Part shown: piece after piece, positions 46,349 to 54,848 of the stretch | Numbering within the stretch: the stretch's first letter is position 1 | How the letters are laid out: the number at the start of each line of letters is the position of its first letter | Assembly: GCF_042648405.1 (NCBI RefSeq) | Contig: NZ_JBHRXV010000009.1 | Coordinates: 62,001-126,000 of the forward strand | Origin: Sphingoaurantiacus capsulatus | Lineage (GTDB): Bacteria > Pseudomonadota > Alphaproteobacteria > Sphingomonadales > Sphingomonadaceae | Length of the DNA: 64,000 bases | Reading direction: 5' to 3' | The notes under the pieces: generated by a model | The model's database searches: none | Seen by the model: the letters and a program-made list of their open reading frames with translations, nothing else | What the model was told of the DNA's origin: nothing | Translations under genes and position numbers: made by a program

Positions 46349-47814
46349 TTCGCCTCGGCGATCAGCGCGAGCGTCGCATCCATCACCTTGGTCGCCCCCG
46401 CGTCGGCGGGAACGTCGTTGGCATAGAAAGAGAAGATCAGCGTCTTGCCGCTGCGCGCGGTCAGATAGCCTGAGAGCGCATTGGTGGCGTTGAGCGTTCC
46501 CGTCTTGGCGAACAGCCGCCCTTGCAGCGGGGTGCCGACAAAGCGACGCGTGAGTGTGCCGTCGACGCCGGCGATCGGGAAGGTCGCGCGCCACGCCGCC
46601 CCCCAAGACTGCGCGGTCGCCCAGCGCAGCAAGGTCGCCATCGCGCGCGGTGACTGGCGGTTGTAGGTCGACATGCCCGAGCCGTCCGACAGGTCCCAGC
46701 CGGTTCGTGCCACACCGGCACGCTCCATCATCGCGGCGACCGCCGCCACGCCGTCCTCGATCGACCCCGTGCCGGCGACAAGCCCGGCGCGGCGGAGCAG
46801 CAGGTCGGCATGCAAATTCTGGCTCACCTTGTTGACGTGGGTCAGGTCGAGGGTCAGCGGCGGCGGGATCAGACGCGCCAGCGCTTCCGCTTCGGCAGGT
46901 CGCACCGGCGGCGGGCCGGTGCGCTCGGTCGGATCATCGGACGGCGCGAAAGGACGGTGGCGTGCTTCGGTGTCGCCGGTGACGCGGACGCCGCGCGCCT
47001 CGAGCAGCGCGCGCAATCGCCACGCCGCGAAATGCGCCGGGTCGTCGATACCGAGCTTCAGCACTTCGGGCTCCGCACCTGTCGCGATCGTGCCCGTGAG
47101 GCGAACCGCGCGGCTGTTGGGGAAGCGATGGAACGACAGATCGGTCTCGCCCTGCGCGACCGTGGTGGCGAGGTTTTCCACCTCATAATAGGGCAGCATC
47201 TCGAGCGAAGGCGGCTGCCCCACCGCGCCCGGCGTGGCGCGGATCGGCAACTCATTGTCGTCGATCGTCAGCGCCGAGATCGCGGTACCGGAGCGGGTCT
47301 GGATGTTGTTCCAGCTCATCCCCGGGCTCCAGCGCTGGTCGGGAAACAGCGTGTCGTCGCCGATGATGTTGCGCACCTTGCGCGTCCGCGCCGCGACGGC
47401 GTCGGCAAGCGCGGCGAGGCAGTTGCTGGTGCAGTCCGGCGCGCTCGACAGCCGCGCGTCGCCATGGCCGGTCAGGATCACGTCGGCCGGCTTGCGCCCC
47501 CGCGCCTCCAGCCGCACCGAGGCGCCGCCTGCCGCGTCGGGCGCGTCCAGTCCGCTCATCGTCGCGAAGGCGACCGCGGTGCTGAGCATCTTGGTGTTGG
47601 AGGCCGGGATAAAGCGGTTGTCGGGATTGACCGCGACCAGTTCCTTGCCGTCCTCGGTGGTGACCAGCAGGCCGAAGCGAGTGCCGAGCGGTGCGGCGGC
47701 AAGCGACGCCTCGACGCGCTGCTGGAGCGTGTTCTCCTGCGCGGCAGCCGGCGAGGTGGCAGCGAGCGACAGAGTGGCAAGGGCGACGAAGAGGTGGGAG
47801 CGAAGAGCTGGCAT
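46345..47814 (-). CDS. dacB: D-alanyl-D-alanine carboxypeptidase/endopeptidase (PBP4 type)
   Basis: This 489-residue periplasmic PBP4-type enzyme of family S13 trims peptidoglycan stem peptides. It has a signal peptide ending TSPAAAQ; SxxK motif PASNTK (Ser72/Lys75); the SxN motif in KVSQNLHADLL; and the KTG triad in LFAKTGTLN. A domain insert of about 170 residues between SxxK and SxN is typical of PBP4. DGSGMSTYN also matches family members. The gene is divergent from the S9 peptidase gene and convergent with the serine hydrolase. Together these genes place cell-wall and peptide turnover functions side by side. Confidence 0.93.
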   Translation of the reverse strand: MPALRSHLFVALATLSLAATSPAAAQENTLQQRVEASLAAAPLGTRFGLLVTTEDGKELVAVNPDNRFIPASNTKMLSTAVAFATMSGLDAPDAAGGASVRLEARGRKPADVILTGHGDARLSSAPDCTSNCLAALADAVAARTRKVRNIIGDDTLFPDQRWSPGMSWNNIQTRSGTAISALTIDDNELPIRATPGAVGQPPSLEMLPYYEVENLATTVAQGETDLSFHRFPNSRAVRLTGTIATGAEPEVLKLGIDDPAHFAAWRLRALLEARGVRVTGDTEARHRPFAPSDDPTERTGPPPVRPAEAEALARLIPPPLTLDLTHVNKVSQNLHADLLLRRAGLVAGTGSIEDGVAAVAAMMERAGVARTGWDLSDGSGMSTYNRQSPRAMATLLRWATAQSWGAAWRATFPIAGVDGTLTRRFVGTPLQGRLFAKTGTLNATNALSGYLTARSGKTLIFSFYANDVPADAGATKVMDATLALIAEAN

Positions 47815-47949
47815 GCGCGGAGCCTAGGGCACATCGCGGCCCGCGCAAGACGACCCCGCTCATACAGAGCGTTTCCGCCGCCATAACGAGAAGGCATTCC
47901 GGCATATCCGCGCTTGCGCCAGGCCGGCCTGCGCGCACACGGTAGAGGC

Positions 47950-49995
47950 ATGAATATTCGCCTCTTCTGCCGCCTGTGGGTCGCCGTCATCGGGCTCGCG
48001 CTTGCCCAGCCCATTGCTGCGCAAGGGCGTGACCCCCTCTCCGACCTGCTGGCGCTGCCGACGGCGAGCGGACTGGTCGGCGCGCGCGACGTGGCGCGTT
48101 TCGCCTGGGTCGAGAACGCCGCCGGCGTGCGCAACATCCGGGTGGCGGAGCGCGGGCAGCCGGCGCGCCGCCTTACCGCCTTCACTGAAGATGATGGCCA
48201 GCTTCTCTATCACCTCGCTTTCAGCAACGACGGCGCCGCCCTCGCCTTGGTGCGCGGCGGCGACGACGAGTATCCCGACGAGGGGAACCGCCCCAACACG
48301 AGCACCGCGCCGACCACGCCGGAGCAGCGGCTATTCGTGGTCACGGCACAGGGCGGTACAGCGCGCGATATCGGCGAGGGTCACTCGCCGGTCTTCTCGC
48401 CCAATGGCGACCGACTGGCGTTCACGCGTCGCGGCGAGATCTGGCTCTGGCCGCGCGGCGGAGAGTCGAAGCGGATCGCCAAGGTGCGCGGCGAGGTCGG
48501 CCGCCTGAGTTGGTCGCCGGACGGGACGCAGCTGCTGTTCGCCGAAGATCGCGGCGACCATGGCTATGTCGCGGTGATCGATGCGACCGGGCAGCGCCTC
48601 CGCTACCTCGACCCCGCCGCCGCGCAGGCGATCGAGCCGGTGTTCTCGCCGGACGGACGCGAGGTCGCCTTCATCCGGCACATGTCGCCGCCGACCGGCG
48701 CGGCGCCCGACAGCGGCCCCTATTGGTCGATCCGCGTCGTCGATCTGGCGACGGGCGCGGCGCGCGCCCTGTGGACGGCGCCGGCGGGACAGGGCAGCCG
48801 CTACGCTGGCACGCGGGCACGCAATCTTTTCTGGAGCAAGAGCAGCCGGATCGTGTTCCCGTGGGAGCGGAACGGCTGGCTTCATGTCTATGCGATCGAC
48901 GCGAAGCGCGGCGGCGCGCCGCAAGCGCTGACCAGCGGCGGCGCCGAAATCGAGAATTTCACCGTCGACGATAAGCGCGACACGCTGCTCTACGCCGACA
49001 ATTCAGGCGATATCGACCGCCGACAAATCTGGCGCCGGCCGCTCGGCAACGGCGCGGCGGTGCGGCTCGGCACCGACGAGGGCATGTACTTCTTCCCGAC
49101 CACCGGCGGCACCGAAATCGCGGCGATCGCGACGAGCGTGTCGAGCCCGGCGCATCCGGTCCTGCTCGGCGACAAGATCACGCCGCTAGCCGAGGTGCCC
49201 ATTGCCGCGAACCTCATCACGCCCGAGGCGGTGGCGTTTCGCGCGAAAGACGGCGTCGAGGTTCGGGGGCAGTTCTTCCGCGCTCAAGGGACGGGCAAGC
49301 GCCCCGCACTAGTGTTCATCCACGGCGGCCCGCGCCGGCAGATGCTGCTCGGCTTCCACCCGTCGGGCTATTATTCGAAAACCTATGCGATGAACCAGCA
49401 TCTGGCCGCGCTCGGCTATCATGTGCTGGCGGTGAATTATCGCGGCGGCACCGGCTATGGTCAGGCGTTCCGCGAGGCAGCCGAGACGGGGCGCGAAGGC
49501 GCTTCGGAGTATCGCGACGTGCTGGCCGCCGGCCGCTGGCTCGCGGCGCGCGAGGATGTGTCCAGCGTCGGCGCCTGGGGCGGCAGCTGGGGCGGCTATC
49601 TGACCGCGCTGGCGCTGGCGCGCGACAGCGAGCTTTTCGTGAGCGGCGTCGATCTTCACGGCGTTCACTCGATGCTGCGGCCGGTGCCGAACACGCTGTC
49701 GCCGAAGGCGCAGGAACGCGCGCGGCAGTTGCAGTGGGATTCGTCGCCGCTCGGCGCCATCGACAGCTGGCGATCACCCGTGCTGCTGATCCACGGCGAC
49801 GATGATCGCAACGTCGATTTCGCGCAGACACTACTGCTGTCGCGCGAGCTGACGGCGCGCGGCATTCCCTATCGCGAGCTGGTGTTTCCCAACGAGCGAC
49901 ACAGCTTCTTCGGCCATGAAAACTGGCTGCGCGCGCTGCGCGCCACCGAAGACTTCCTTGACCTCACGCTGAAGCGGCGGCAGCCACTTCCATAG
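47950..49995 (+). CDS. S9 family peptidase (dipeptidyl peptidase/prolyl oligopeptidase type), exported
   Basis: This 681-residue peptidase starts at MNIRLFCRLW, giving a signal peptide ending QPIAAQ. A TolB/WD40-like beta-propeller (about 40-400) with repeats such as VFSPNGDRLAFTRRGEIWLW and LSWSPDGTQLLFAED is followed by the alpha/beta hydrolase domain. The catalytic Ser is in GGSWGGY (about residue 546), Asp in HGDDDRNV, His in NERHSFFG (about 651). It likely removes dipeptides or cleaves after proline in the periplasm. It ends five bases from the convergent symporter gene. A nearby ribosome site is weak (GGTAGAGGC). Confidence 0.92.
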   Translation: MNIRLFCRLWVAVIGLALAQPIAAQGRDPLSDLLALPTASGLVGARDVARFAWVENAAGVRNIRVAERGQPARRLTAFTEDDGQLLYHLAFSNDGAALALVRGGDDEYPDEGNRPNTSTAPTTPEQRLFVVTAQGGTARDIGEGHSPVFSPNGDRLAFTRRGEIWLWPRGGESKRIAKVRGEVGRLSWSPDGTQLLFAEDRGDHGYVAVIDATGQRLRYLDPAAAQAIEPVFSPDGREVAFIRHMSPPTGAAPDSGPYWSIRVVDLATGAARALWTAPAGQGSRYAGTRARNLFWSKSSRIVFPWERNGWLHVYAIDAKRGGAPQALTSGGAEIENFTVDDKRDTLLYADNSGDIDRRQIWRRPLGNGAAVRLGTDEGMYFFPTTGGTEIAAIATSVSSPAHPVLLGDKITPLAEVPIAANLITPEAVAFRAKDGVEVRGQFFRAQGTGKRPALVFIHGGPRRQMLLGFHPSGYYSKTYAMNQHLAALGYHVLAVNYRGGTGYGQAFREAAETGREGASEYRDVLAAGRWLAAREDVSSVGAWGGSWGGYLTALALARDSELFVSGVDLHGVHSMLRPVPNTLSPKAQERARQLQWDSSPLGAIDSWRSPVLLIHGDDDRNVDFAQTLLLSRELTARGIPYRELVFPNERHSFFGHENWLRALRATEDFLDLTLKRRQPLP

Positions 49996-50000
49996 GCCGA

Positions 50001-51245
50001 TCAGGTCTTGTTCGCGCCGTTGAGCACCGCCTCGTCGAGTTCGCCCTCCCAGCGCGCAACGGTGGTGGCGACGGTGAGGTTGGCACTGGCGCTGGGGACG
50101 GTGCGCGTCATGTCGAGCAGCCGGTCGAAGGGCAGCACGAAGCCGACCACCAGCGCGGTCTGTTCGGCCGGTACGCCGACCGACGAGAGCACCGCCGCCA
50201 GCATGAACAGCGAGGCCGACGGCACCGGCGCGGTGCCGAAGGCGGCGAGCGCGCCGGTCAGCAGCACAAGGCCATAGGTGACCGGCGTCTGCGGCACGCC
50301 GAGCGCCTGCAGGCTGAACAGGCTCAGCAGCCCGACGTACATCGCCGTGCCGTCCTTGCCGATGCTCGCGCCGAGCGGCAGCACCGTCGAGTAGATCGGA
50401 CGGCCGATGCCGAGATTTCGCTCGGCGACGCGCATCGCGACGGGCAAGGTCGCCGAGCTTGACGCGGTCGAAAAGGCGACCGCCAGCGCGTCGATGATCC
50501 CCCGGAAAAAGCGCCGCACGGGCACGCGGGCGAGGAAGCGCAGCAGCAGGCTGTGGACGAGCAGGATCTGGATCACCGAGCCGAGCAGCACGGCGAGCGC
50601 CAGCCACCCGACGTTGACAAACATCGCCGCGCCGTTGGCCGCGACGGCATTGGCGATCAGCGCGAACACGCCGAACGGCGTCGCCTCCATGACGAGGCCG
50701 ACGATCTTGAGCAGCACCGCGGTGGCAGCCTGCAGCAGGTTCGCAAAGGGCTTGCCTGCCTCGCCCGCCAGCAGCGTGCCGACGCCGAGCAAGATCGCGA
50801 CGAAGATGATCGCGAGCATGTCGCCCTTCGCCAGCGCCTCGAAGATGTTGACGGGGATGATGCCGATCAGCTGTTCGTAGGGTGTGGGCGGCACGCCCAT
50901 CGCGTGCGGCGCCGCCGTGCCGAGCGGGGCGCCTTCTCCGGGGCGGATGACGCTCGCCACCAATATGCCGACCGACACGGCGATGGCGGTAGTGAAGGCG
51001 AACAGCGCCACCGTCCGCCCGCCGATGCCGCCGATCCGCTTCGGGTCGCCGAGCGTGGTAATGCCGGCGGCGATTGTCACCAGCACGATCGGCACGACGA
51101 GCAGCCGGATGGCGCGGACGAACAGGTCGCCGAGAAACTGCACATAGGGTGCGGCCTGCGGCCACAAGGCGCCGAGCAGCAGGCCGAGTACCAGCGCGCC
51201 GAGCACGCGCTTCCACAGCGGAATCCCGAACCAGCCGCGCAGCAT
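50001..51245 (-). CDS. Dicarboxylate/amino acid:cation symporter (DAACS, GltP/DctA type)
   Basis: This 414-residue inner-membrane transporter of the glutamate/aspartate and C4-dicarboxylate family has the HP1 serine-rich motif ATASSSATLP (here AFSTASSSATLPVAM), the NxDGT-like region GKDGTAMYV, and the C-terminal substrate-binding part DRLLDMTRTVPSASANLTVA. Its start overlaps the deacylase stop (TGATG), so it is the last gene of the LysR-dgcN-dgcA-deacylase operon. In that setting it would import glutamate, aspartate or their N-acyl forms. The substrate within the family is not fixed by sequence. Confidence 0.9.
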   Translation of the reverse strand: MLRGWFGIPLWKRVLGALVLGLLLGALWPQAAPYVQFLGDLFVRAIRLLVVPIVLVTIAAGITTLGDPKRIGGIGGRTVALFAFTTAIAVSVGILVASVIRPGEGAPLGTAAPHAMGVPPTPYEQLIGIIPVNIFEALAKGDMLAIIFVAILLGVGTLLAGEAGKPFANLLQAATAVLLKIVGLVMEATPFGVFALIANAVAANGAAMFVNVGWLALAVLLGSVIQILLVHSLLLRFLARVPVRRFFRGIIDALAVAFSTASSSATLPVAMRVAERNLGIGRPIYSTVLPLGASIGKDGTAMYVGLLSLFSLQALGVPQTPVTYGLVLLTGALAAFGTAPVPSASLFMLAAVLSSVGVPAEQTALVVGFVLPFDRLLDMTRTVPSASANLTVATTVARWEGELDEAVLNGANKT

Positions 51246-52798
51246 CAGGGGCAGCTGCCGGCGGGCGGCGTCTGCGCAAGGCCCCGCCCGGCCGCTGCGC
51301 CGGTCAGCTTGCCGTCCGCGACAGCGAGGACGCCGTTGACCAGCACTGTGCGCACGCCCGCCGCCAGCAACGCCGGCTCCGCATAGGTCGCGCGCGCCGC
51401 GAAGGCGGTGGGATCGAAGACGACGACATCGGCGAAGGCGCCGGGCCGCAACCGGCCGCGATCCTTGAGGCGGAACGTGTCCGCGGCAAGCGCGCTGCTG
51501 CGCTCGATGAAGTCGCGCAGGCTCAGGACTTTCCGCTTGCGCACATATTCATCGTACTTGCGCGCGAAGCTGCCGTAGGCGCGGGGATGGCTGTCCGACG
51601 CGTCGGAACCGGTCATCACCCACGGCCGGCGCATCAACGCCGCGATGTCTTCCTCGGTCTGGTTGAACGACGCGACGTTCGGATCGCCGGTGCGGATCAC
51701 CGCCATCGCCGCAGCCAAGGGATCGAGCGCGAGCTTGGTGGCGACGTCGGAGAGCCGTTGGCCGCGATACGCACCTTCGGTGATCAGCAACGATTCAGCG
51801 CCGCCGCGCCGACGCAGGTTGAGCGCCATGTCGCTGCGCAGGCGCTCCGCCACGGCCGCATCGTCGAAGCGCTTCACCAAGGCATCGCGCCCACCGTCAT
51901 GCGCCCAGCGCGGCACGAGCGCGGCGGCCAAGGTCGTGCCCGACGCCGACCAGGGATATTGATCGGCGGTGACCCGCTGGCCTTTGGCGCGCGCCGCCTC
52001 GATCCGCGCGATGATCGTCGGCGCCTGGCCGTGAACATCGACGCCGAGCGCCTTGATGTGCGCAATGTGGGCTGGCAGCCCCGCCTCGCGCCCGACGGCG
52101 ATGGCTTCGTCGACTGCGGCGGCGAGGCCGATCGAATAGCTCGATTCATCGCGGATGTGGCTGTCGTAGACGCCGCCCCTCGTCCCCGCTTCGCGGGCCA
52201 GCGCGACGACTTCCGACTGCGCCGCGAAACTCTGCGGAGCGTAGAACAGGCCGGTCGAAAGCCCGAGCGCGCCCTGGCACATCGCCGACGCGACCATGGC
52301 GCGCATGCGGGTCAGTTCGTCGGAGGTCGGGGCGCGGTCGGCCTTGCCGACGACGGCACTTCGCACATCGCCGAACCCGACATAGGCCGCGTAGTTGATG
52401 CCGACGGGACGGGTGCGCGCGCTGGCGAGTGTCGCCGCGATATTGGGATCGCCGCGCCCGTCATTGCCGATAAAGGCGGTGGTGACGCCCTGCATGAGGA
52501 AGCCCGGTATCAGTCGCGCCTGCGCGTCCTCGCCGAGGAGCCGCTCGCCGAGATGCGTGTGCGGATCGATGAATCCCGGCGCGACGATCAGCCCGCGTGC
52601 CTCCACCACACGCGTGGCGGCGAACGGCAGACGCGCGCCCACGGCGCGGATGCGGTCGCCCGACACCGCCACATCGCCGACGAACGGCGCGTCCGACCCG
52701 GTGTAGATGGTGCCGCCGCGGATGATCAGGTCGACACGCTCCGGCGGCGCGGCGCCGACGAGCGTCGCGGCCACGAGAAGCAGGCCGATCCGCTTCAT
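51245..52798 (-). CDS. N-acyl-D-amino-acid deacylase-like amidohydrolase
   Basis: This 517-residue metal-dependent amidohydrolase is begun at MKRIGLLLVAATLVGA, with a short hydrophobic signal-like start. The D-aminoacylase signature appears as VAPGFIDPHTHLGE (metal histidines), HIRDES, HIAHIKALG, ADQYPW, the conserved VMTGSDASDSHPR and a final RLRPGAFADVVVFDPTAF. The four-base overlap with dgcA and the one-base overlap with the symporter show tight coupling. D-aminoacylases remove the acyl group from N-acyl-D-amino acids; here the product or substrate could be N-acetyl-glutamate or a muropeptide fragment. If exported, it acts before import by the symporter. Confidence 0.85.
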   Translation of the reverse strand: MKRIGLLLVAATLVGAAPPERVDLIIRGGTIYTGSDAPFVGDVAVSGDRIRAVGARLPFAATRVVEARGLIVAPGFIDPHTHLGERLLGEDAQARLIPGFLMQGVTTAFIGNDGRGDPNIAATLASARTRPVGINYAAYVGFGDVRSAVVGKADRAPTSDELTRMRAMVASAMCQGALGLSTGLFYAPQSFAAQSEVVALAREAGTRGGVYDSHIRDESSYSIGLAAAVDEAIAVGREAGLPAHIAHIKALGVDVHGQAPTIIARIEAARAKGQRVTADQYPWSASGTTLAAALVPRWAHDGGRDALVKRFDDAAVAERLRSDMALNLRRRGGAESLLITEGAYRGQRLSDVATKLALDPLAAAMAVIRTGDPNVASFNQTEEDIAALMRRPWVMTGSDASDSHPRAYGSFARKYDEYVRKRKVLSLRDFIERSSALAADTFRLKDRGRLRPGAFADVVVFDPTAFAARATYAEPALLAAGVRTVLVNGVLAVADGKLTGAAAGRGLAQTPPAGSCP

Positions 52799-53790
52799 GC
52801 CTCCGCCGTTCCCCAGAAGCCCGGCGCCGGGGGATGGATGAAGCCGCCCTCCGCCGCGACCCCGCCCGGCCGGTCGTCGCGAAGCCAGATGGGGCCGTCG
52901 AGGTCGACGAAGTCGGACATGATGGCGACGTGCAGCGCCGGCGCGATCGACAGCGACGAGCTGACCATGCAGCCGGTCATCAGGCCGAGCCCGCGTGCCC
53001 GCGCCGCGTGCGCCAGTTCGAGCGCGGCGGTCAGGCCGCCGGCCTTGTCGAGCTTCACGTTCACCACCTGATAGCACAGCGCCACCACCCCCAGGTCGGC
53101 GGCGACATGGACCGATTCGTCGGCGCAGATCGGCACCGCCGGCGCGAAGCCCGCCAGCCATGCGTCCTCGCCCGCCGGCACTGGCTGTTCGAGCAGCGCC
53201 ACGCCGGTCTCGATGAGCAGCGGCTGCATCGCCTTCACCAGCGCCTCGTCCCAACTCTCGTTGGGATCGACGATCAGCCCGGCGCGCGGCGCCGCGGCTC
53301 GCACCGCCCGGATCCGGGTCGCGGGATCGTTCGCGTCCACCTTGACCTTGAGCACGGGCACGCCGGCGAGCGAGGCGGCGTCGCGCGCCATCGCTTCCGG
53401 TGTGTCGATCACCACGGTCATCGCGCTCGGCACCGATCGCAGCGCCTCGCCGCCGCTGAGGCTCGCGACATCGCGGCCGGCGAGCCGCGCCTCGAGATCC
53501 CACAGCGCGCAGTCGAGCGCGTTGCGCGCAGCACCTGCGGGGAGGGCCGCCAGCAACTCGTCGCGGCCGGCGCCACGCTCGATCAATGGGCGGATCTGTT
53601 CGATCGCCGCCAGCGTGCCGTCAATGGTTTCGCCATATCGCGGATAGGGGACGGCTTCGCCTCGCCCCACATGCTCGCCCTCGCCGATCGCCACGGTCAC
53701 CACATCGGCCACCGTCTTGGTGCCGCGGGCGATACGGAACGGGCGGATCAGCGGGAAGCTGTCGTGCTGCGCGCGAAGGGTGCGGGGCAT
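52795..53790 (-). CDS. dgcA: DgcA: enolase-superfamily N-acetyl-D-glutamate racemase / dipeptide epimerase
   Basis: This 331-residue enolase-superfamily enzyme (MLE subgroup) has a capping domain with YGETIDGT, then the barrel with the first catalytic Lys in LKVKVD, metal ligands in IVDPNESW, EQPVP and CADESVH, and the second catalytic Lys in NVKLDKAGG. The pattern fits L-Ala-D/L-Glu epimerases. In marine bacteria the homologue DgcA, paired with DgcN, racemises N-acetyl-D-glutamate in D-glutamate catabolism. With dgcN directly upstream (43-base overlap), that role is likely here; the older dipeptide-epimerase reading for muropeptide salvage is not excluded. Confidence 0.82.
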   Translation of the reverse strand: MPRTLRAQHDSFPLIRPFRIARGTKTVADVVTVAIGEGEHVGRGEAVPYPRYGETIDGTLAAIEQIRPLIERGAGRDELLAALPAGAARNALDCALWDLEARLAGRDVASLSGGEALRSVPSAMTVVIDTPEAMARDAASLAGVPVLKVKVDANDPATRIRAVRAAAPRAGLIVDPNESWDEALVKAMQPLLIETGVALLEQPVPAGEDAWLAGFAPAVPICADESVHVAADLGVVALCYQVVNVKLDKAGGLTAALELAHAARARGLGLMTGCMVSSSLSIAPALHVAIMSDFVDLDGPIWLRDDRPGGVAAEGGFIHPPAPGFWGTAEA

Positions 53791-54782
53791 AGCTTATCTA
53801 ATATGGGATCGACCCCGAAGGCGATGGGGTCGGTGCAGGGCAGGCCCAGTTCGTCCTCCGTCGCGGCGAACAGCCGCCGCGCCGCGTCGGCATCCATGCC
53901 CGAGGTGTTGAGGCAGACGCCGACGGCCTCGACATCGGGGCTGGTCAGCCGTGCGGCGGCGAGATTCGCCTCGAGGCATTCGGCGAGGCCGGGCAGCGCG
54001 CGGCCGGGGATGCCGCGCATATGCGGCCGCCCCGGCTCATGGCACATGATGAGCGCGCGGGGTTGCGCACCATGCAGCAGCCCCAGCGATACACCCGCGA
54101 AGGACGGGTGGAAGAGCGAGCCCTGTCCCTCGATCATGTCCCAGCCGTCGTCGTCTCGCGCCGGGGCGAGTTGCTCGATGGCGCCCGAGATGAAGTCGGC
54201 GACGACGGCATCGACCGCCACGCCTTCGCCGGCGATGAGGATACCGGTCTGTCCGGTCGCCCGGAAGTCGGCGGCGACGCCACGCGCCTGAAGCCCGCGG
54301 GTTAAGGCGAGCGTCGCAACCATCTTGCCGACCGAACAGTCGGTGCCGACGGTCAGCAGACGGTTGCCAGCCCGCGCATATCCTTTCCCGACGGAGAGGC
54401 CCGCCGGCGGTTCGCGCACGTCGAACAATTGCAGGCCGCGCGCCTCTGCGAGCGCCGCGAGCCGCGGCTCGTCGCGCAGCCGCTGATGAAGGCCCGACGC
54501 GACATTCAGCCCGGCCTCGAGCGCCGCTGCCGCGTCGTCGACGAGATCGGCGCCGAGCTTGCCGCCGGCGCCGGCGATGCCGAGGATCAGGGTCTTGGCG
54601 CCTGCCGCCACCGCCTCTGCCATGCCGAGGCGCGGCAAGCCGAGCGTCTGCGGGCAGTCGTCGTGGCGGAACTCGCCGACGCAATCCGCGGGCCTGAACA
54701 TCGCGACGCCGCGCGAGGTCTTGATGCCGAGCGGGTCGGCGCTGTGGCCGAGGTAGAGATGGTAGGGTGCAGGGATCATCAT
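53748..54782 (-). CDS. dgcN: DgcN: DUF1611 family, D-glutamate N-acetyltransferase-like
   Basis: About 344 residues from MMIPAPYHLYLGHSADPLGIKTSRG; the frame opens 14 residues earlier. The N-terminal domain reads TLILGIAGAGGKL, and the C-terminal DUF1611 domain has a P-loop-like TVGTDCSVGKM (about residue 160) and EGQGSLFHPSFAGVS. Its 3' end runs 43 bases into dgcA, past the usual family end at VDPIL. In Pseudoalteromonas the DgcN protein acetylates D-glutamate to N-acetyl-D-glutamate, followed by DgcA. The pair, the deacylase and a LysR upstream give a full route from D-Glu to L-Glu. D-Glu comes from peptidoglycan. Confidence 0.8.
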   Translation of the reverse strand: MMIPAPYHLYLGHSADPLGIKTSRGVAMFRPADCVGEFRHDDCPQTLGLPRLGMAEAVAAGAKTLILGIAGAGGKLGADLVDDAAAALEAGLNVASGLHQRLRDEPRLAALAEARGLQLFDVREPPAGLSVGKGYARAGNRLLTVGTDCSVGKMVATLALTRGLQARGVAADFRATGQTGILIAGEGVAVDAVVADFISGAIEQLAPARDDDGWDMIEGQGSLFHPSFAGVSLGLLHGAQPRALIMCHEPGRPHMRGIPGRALPGLAECLEANLAAARLTSPDVEAVGVCLNTSGMDADAARRLFAATEDELGLPCTDPIAFGVDPILDKLCPAPFARSTTASR

Positions 54783-54848
54783 CCGCGAAGCTAGCCGCCA
54801 CCGGCCCGCCCGGCTCATACCCATGCAGCCGCGCGCTATAGCCCGACG

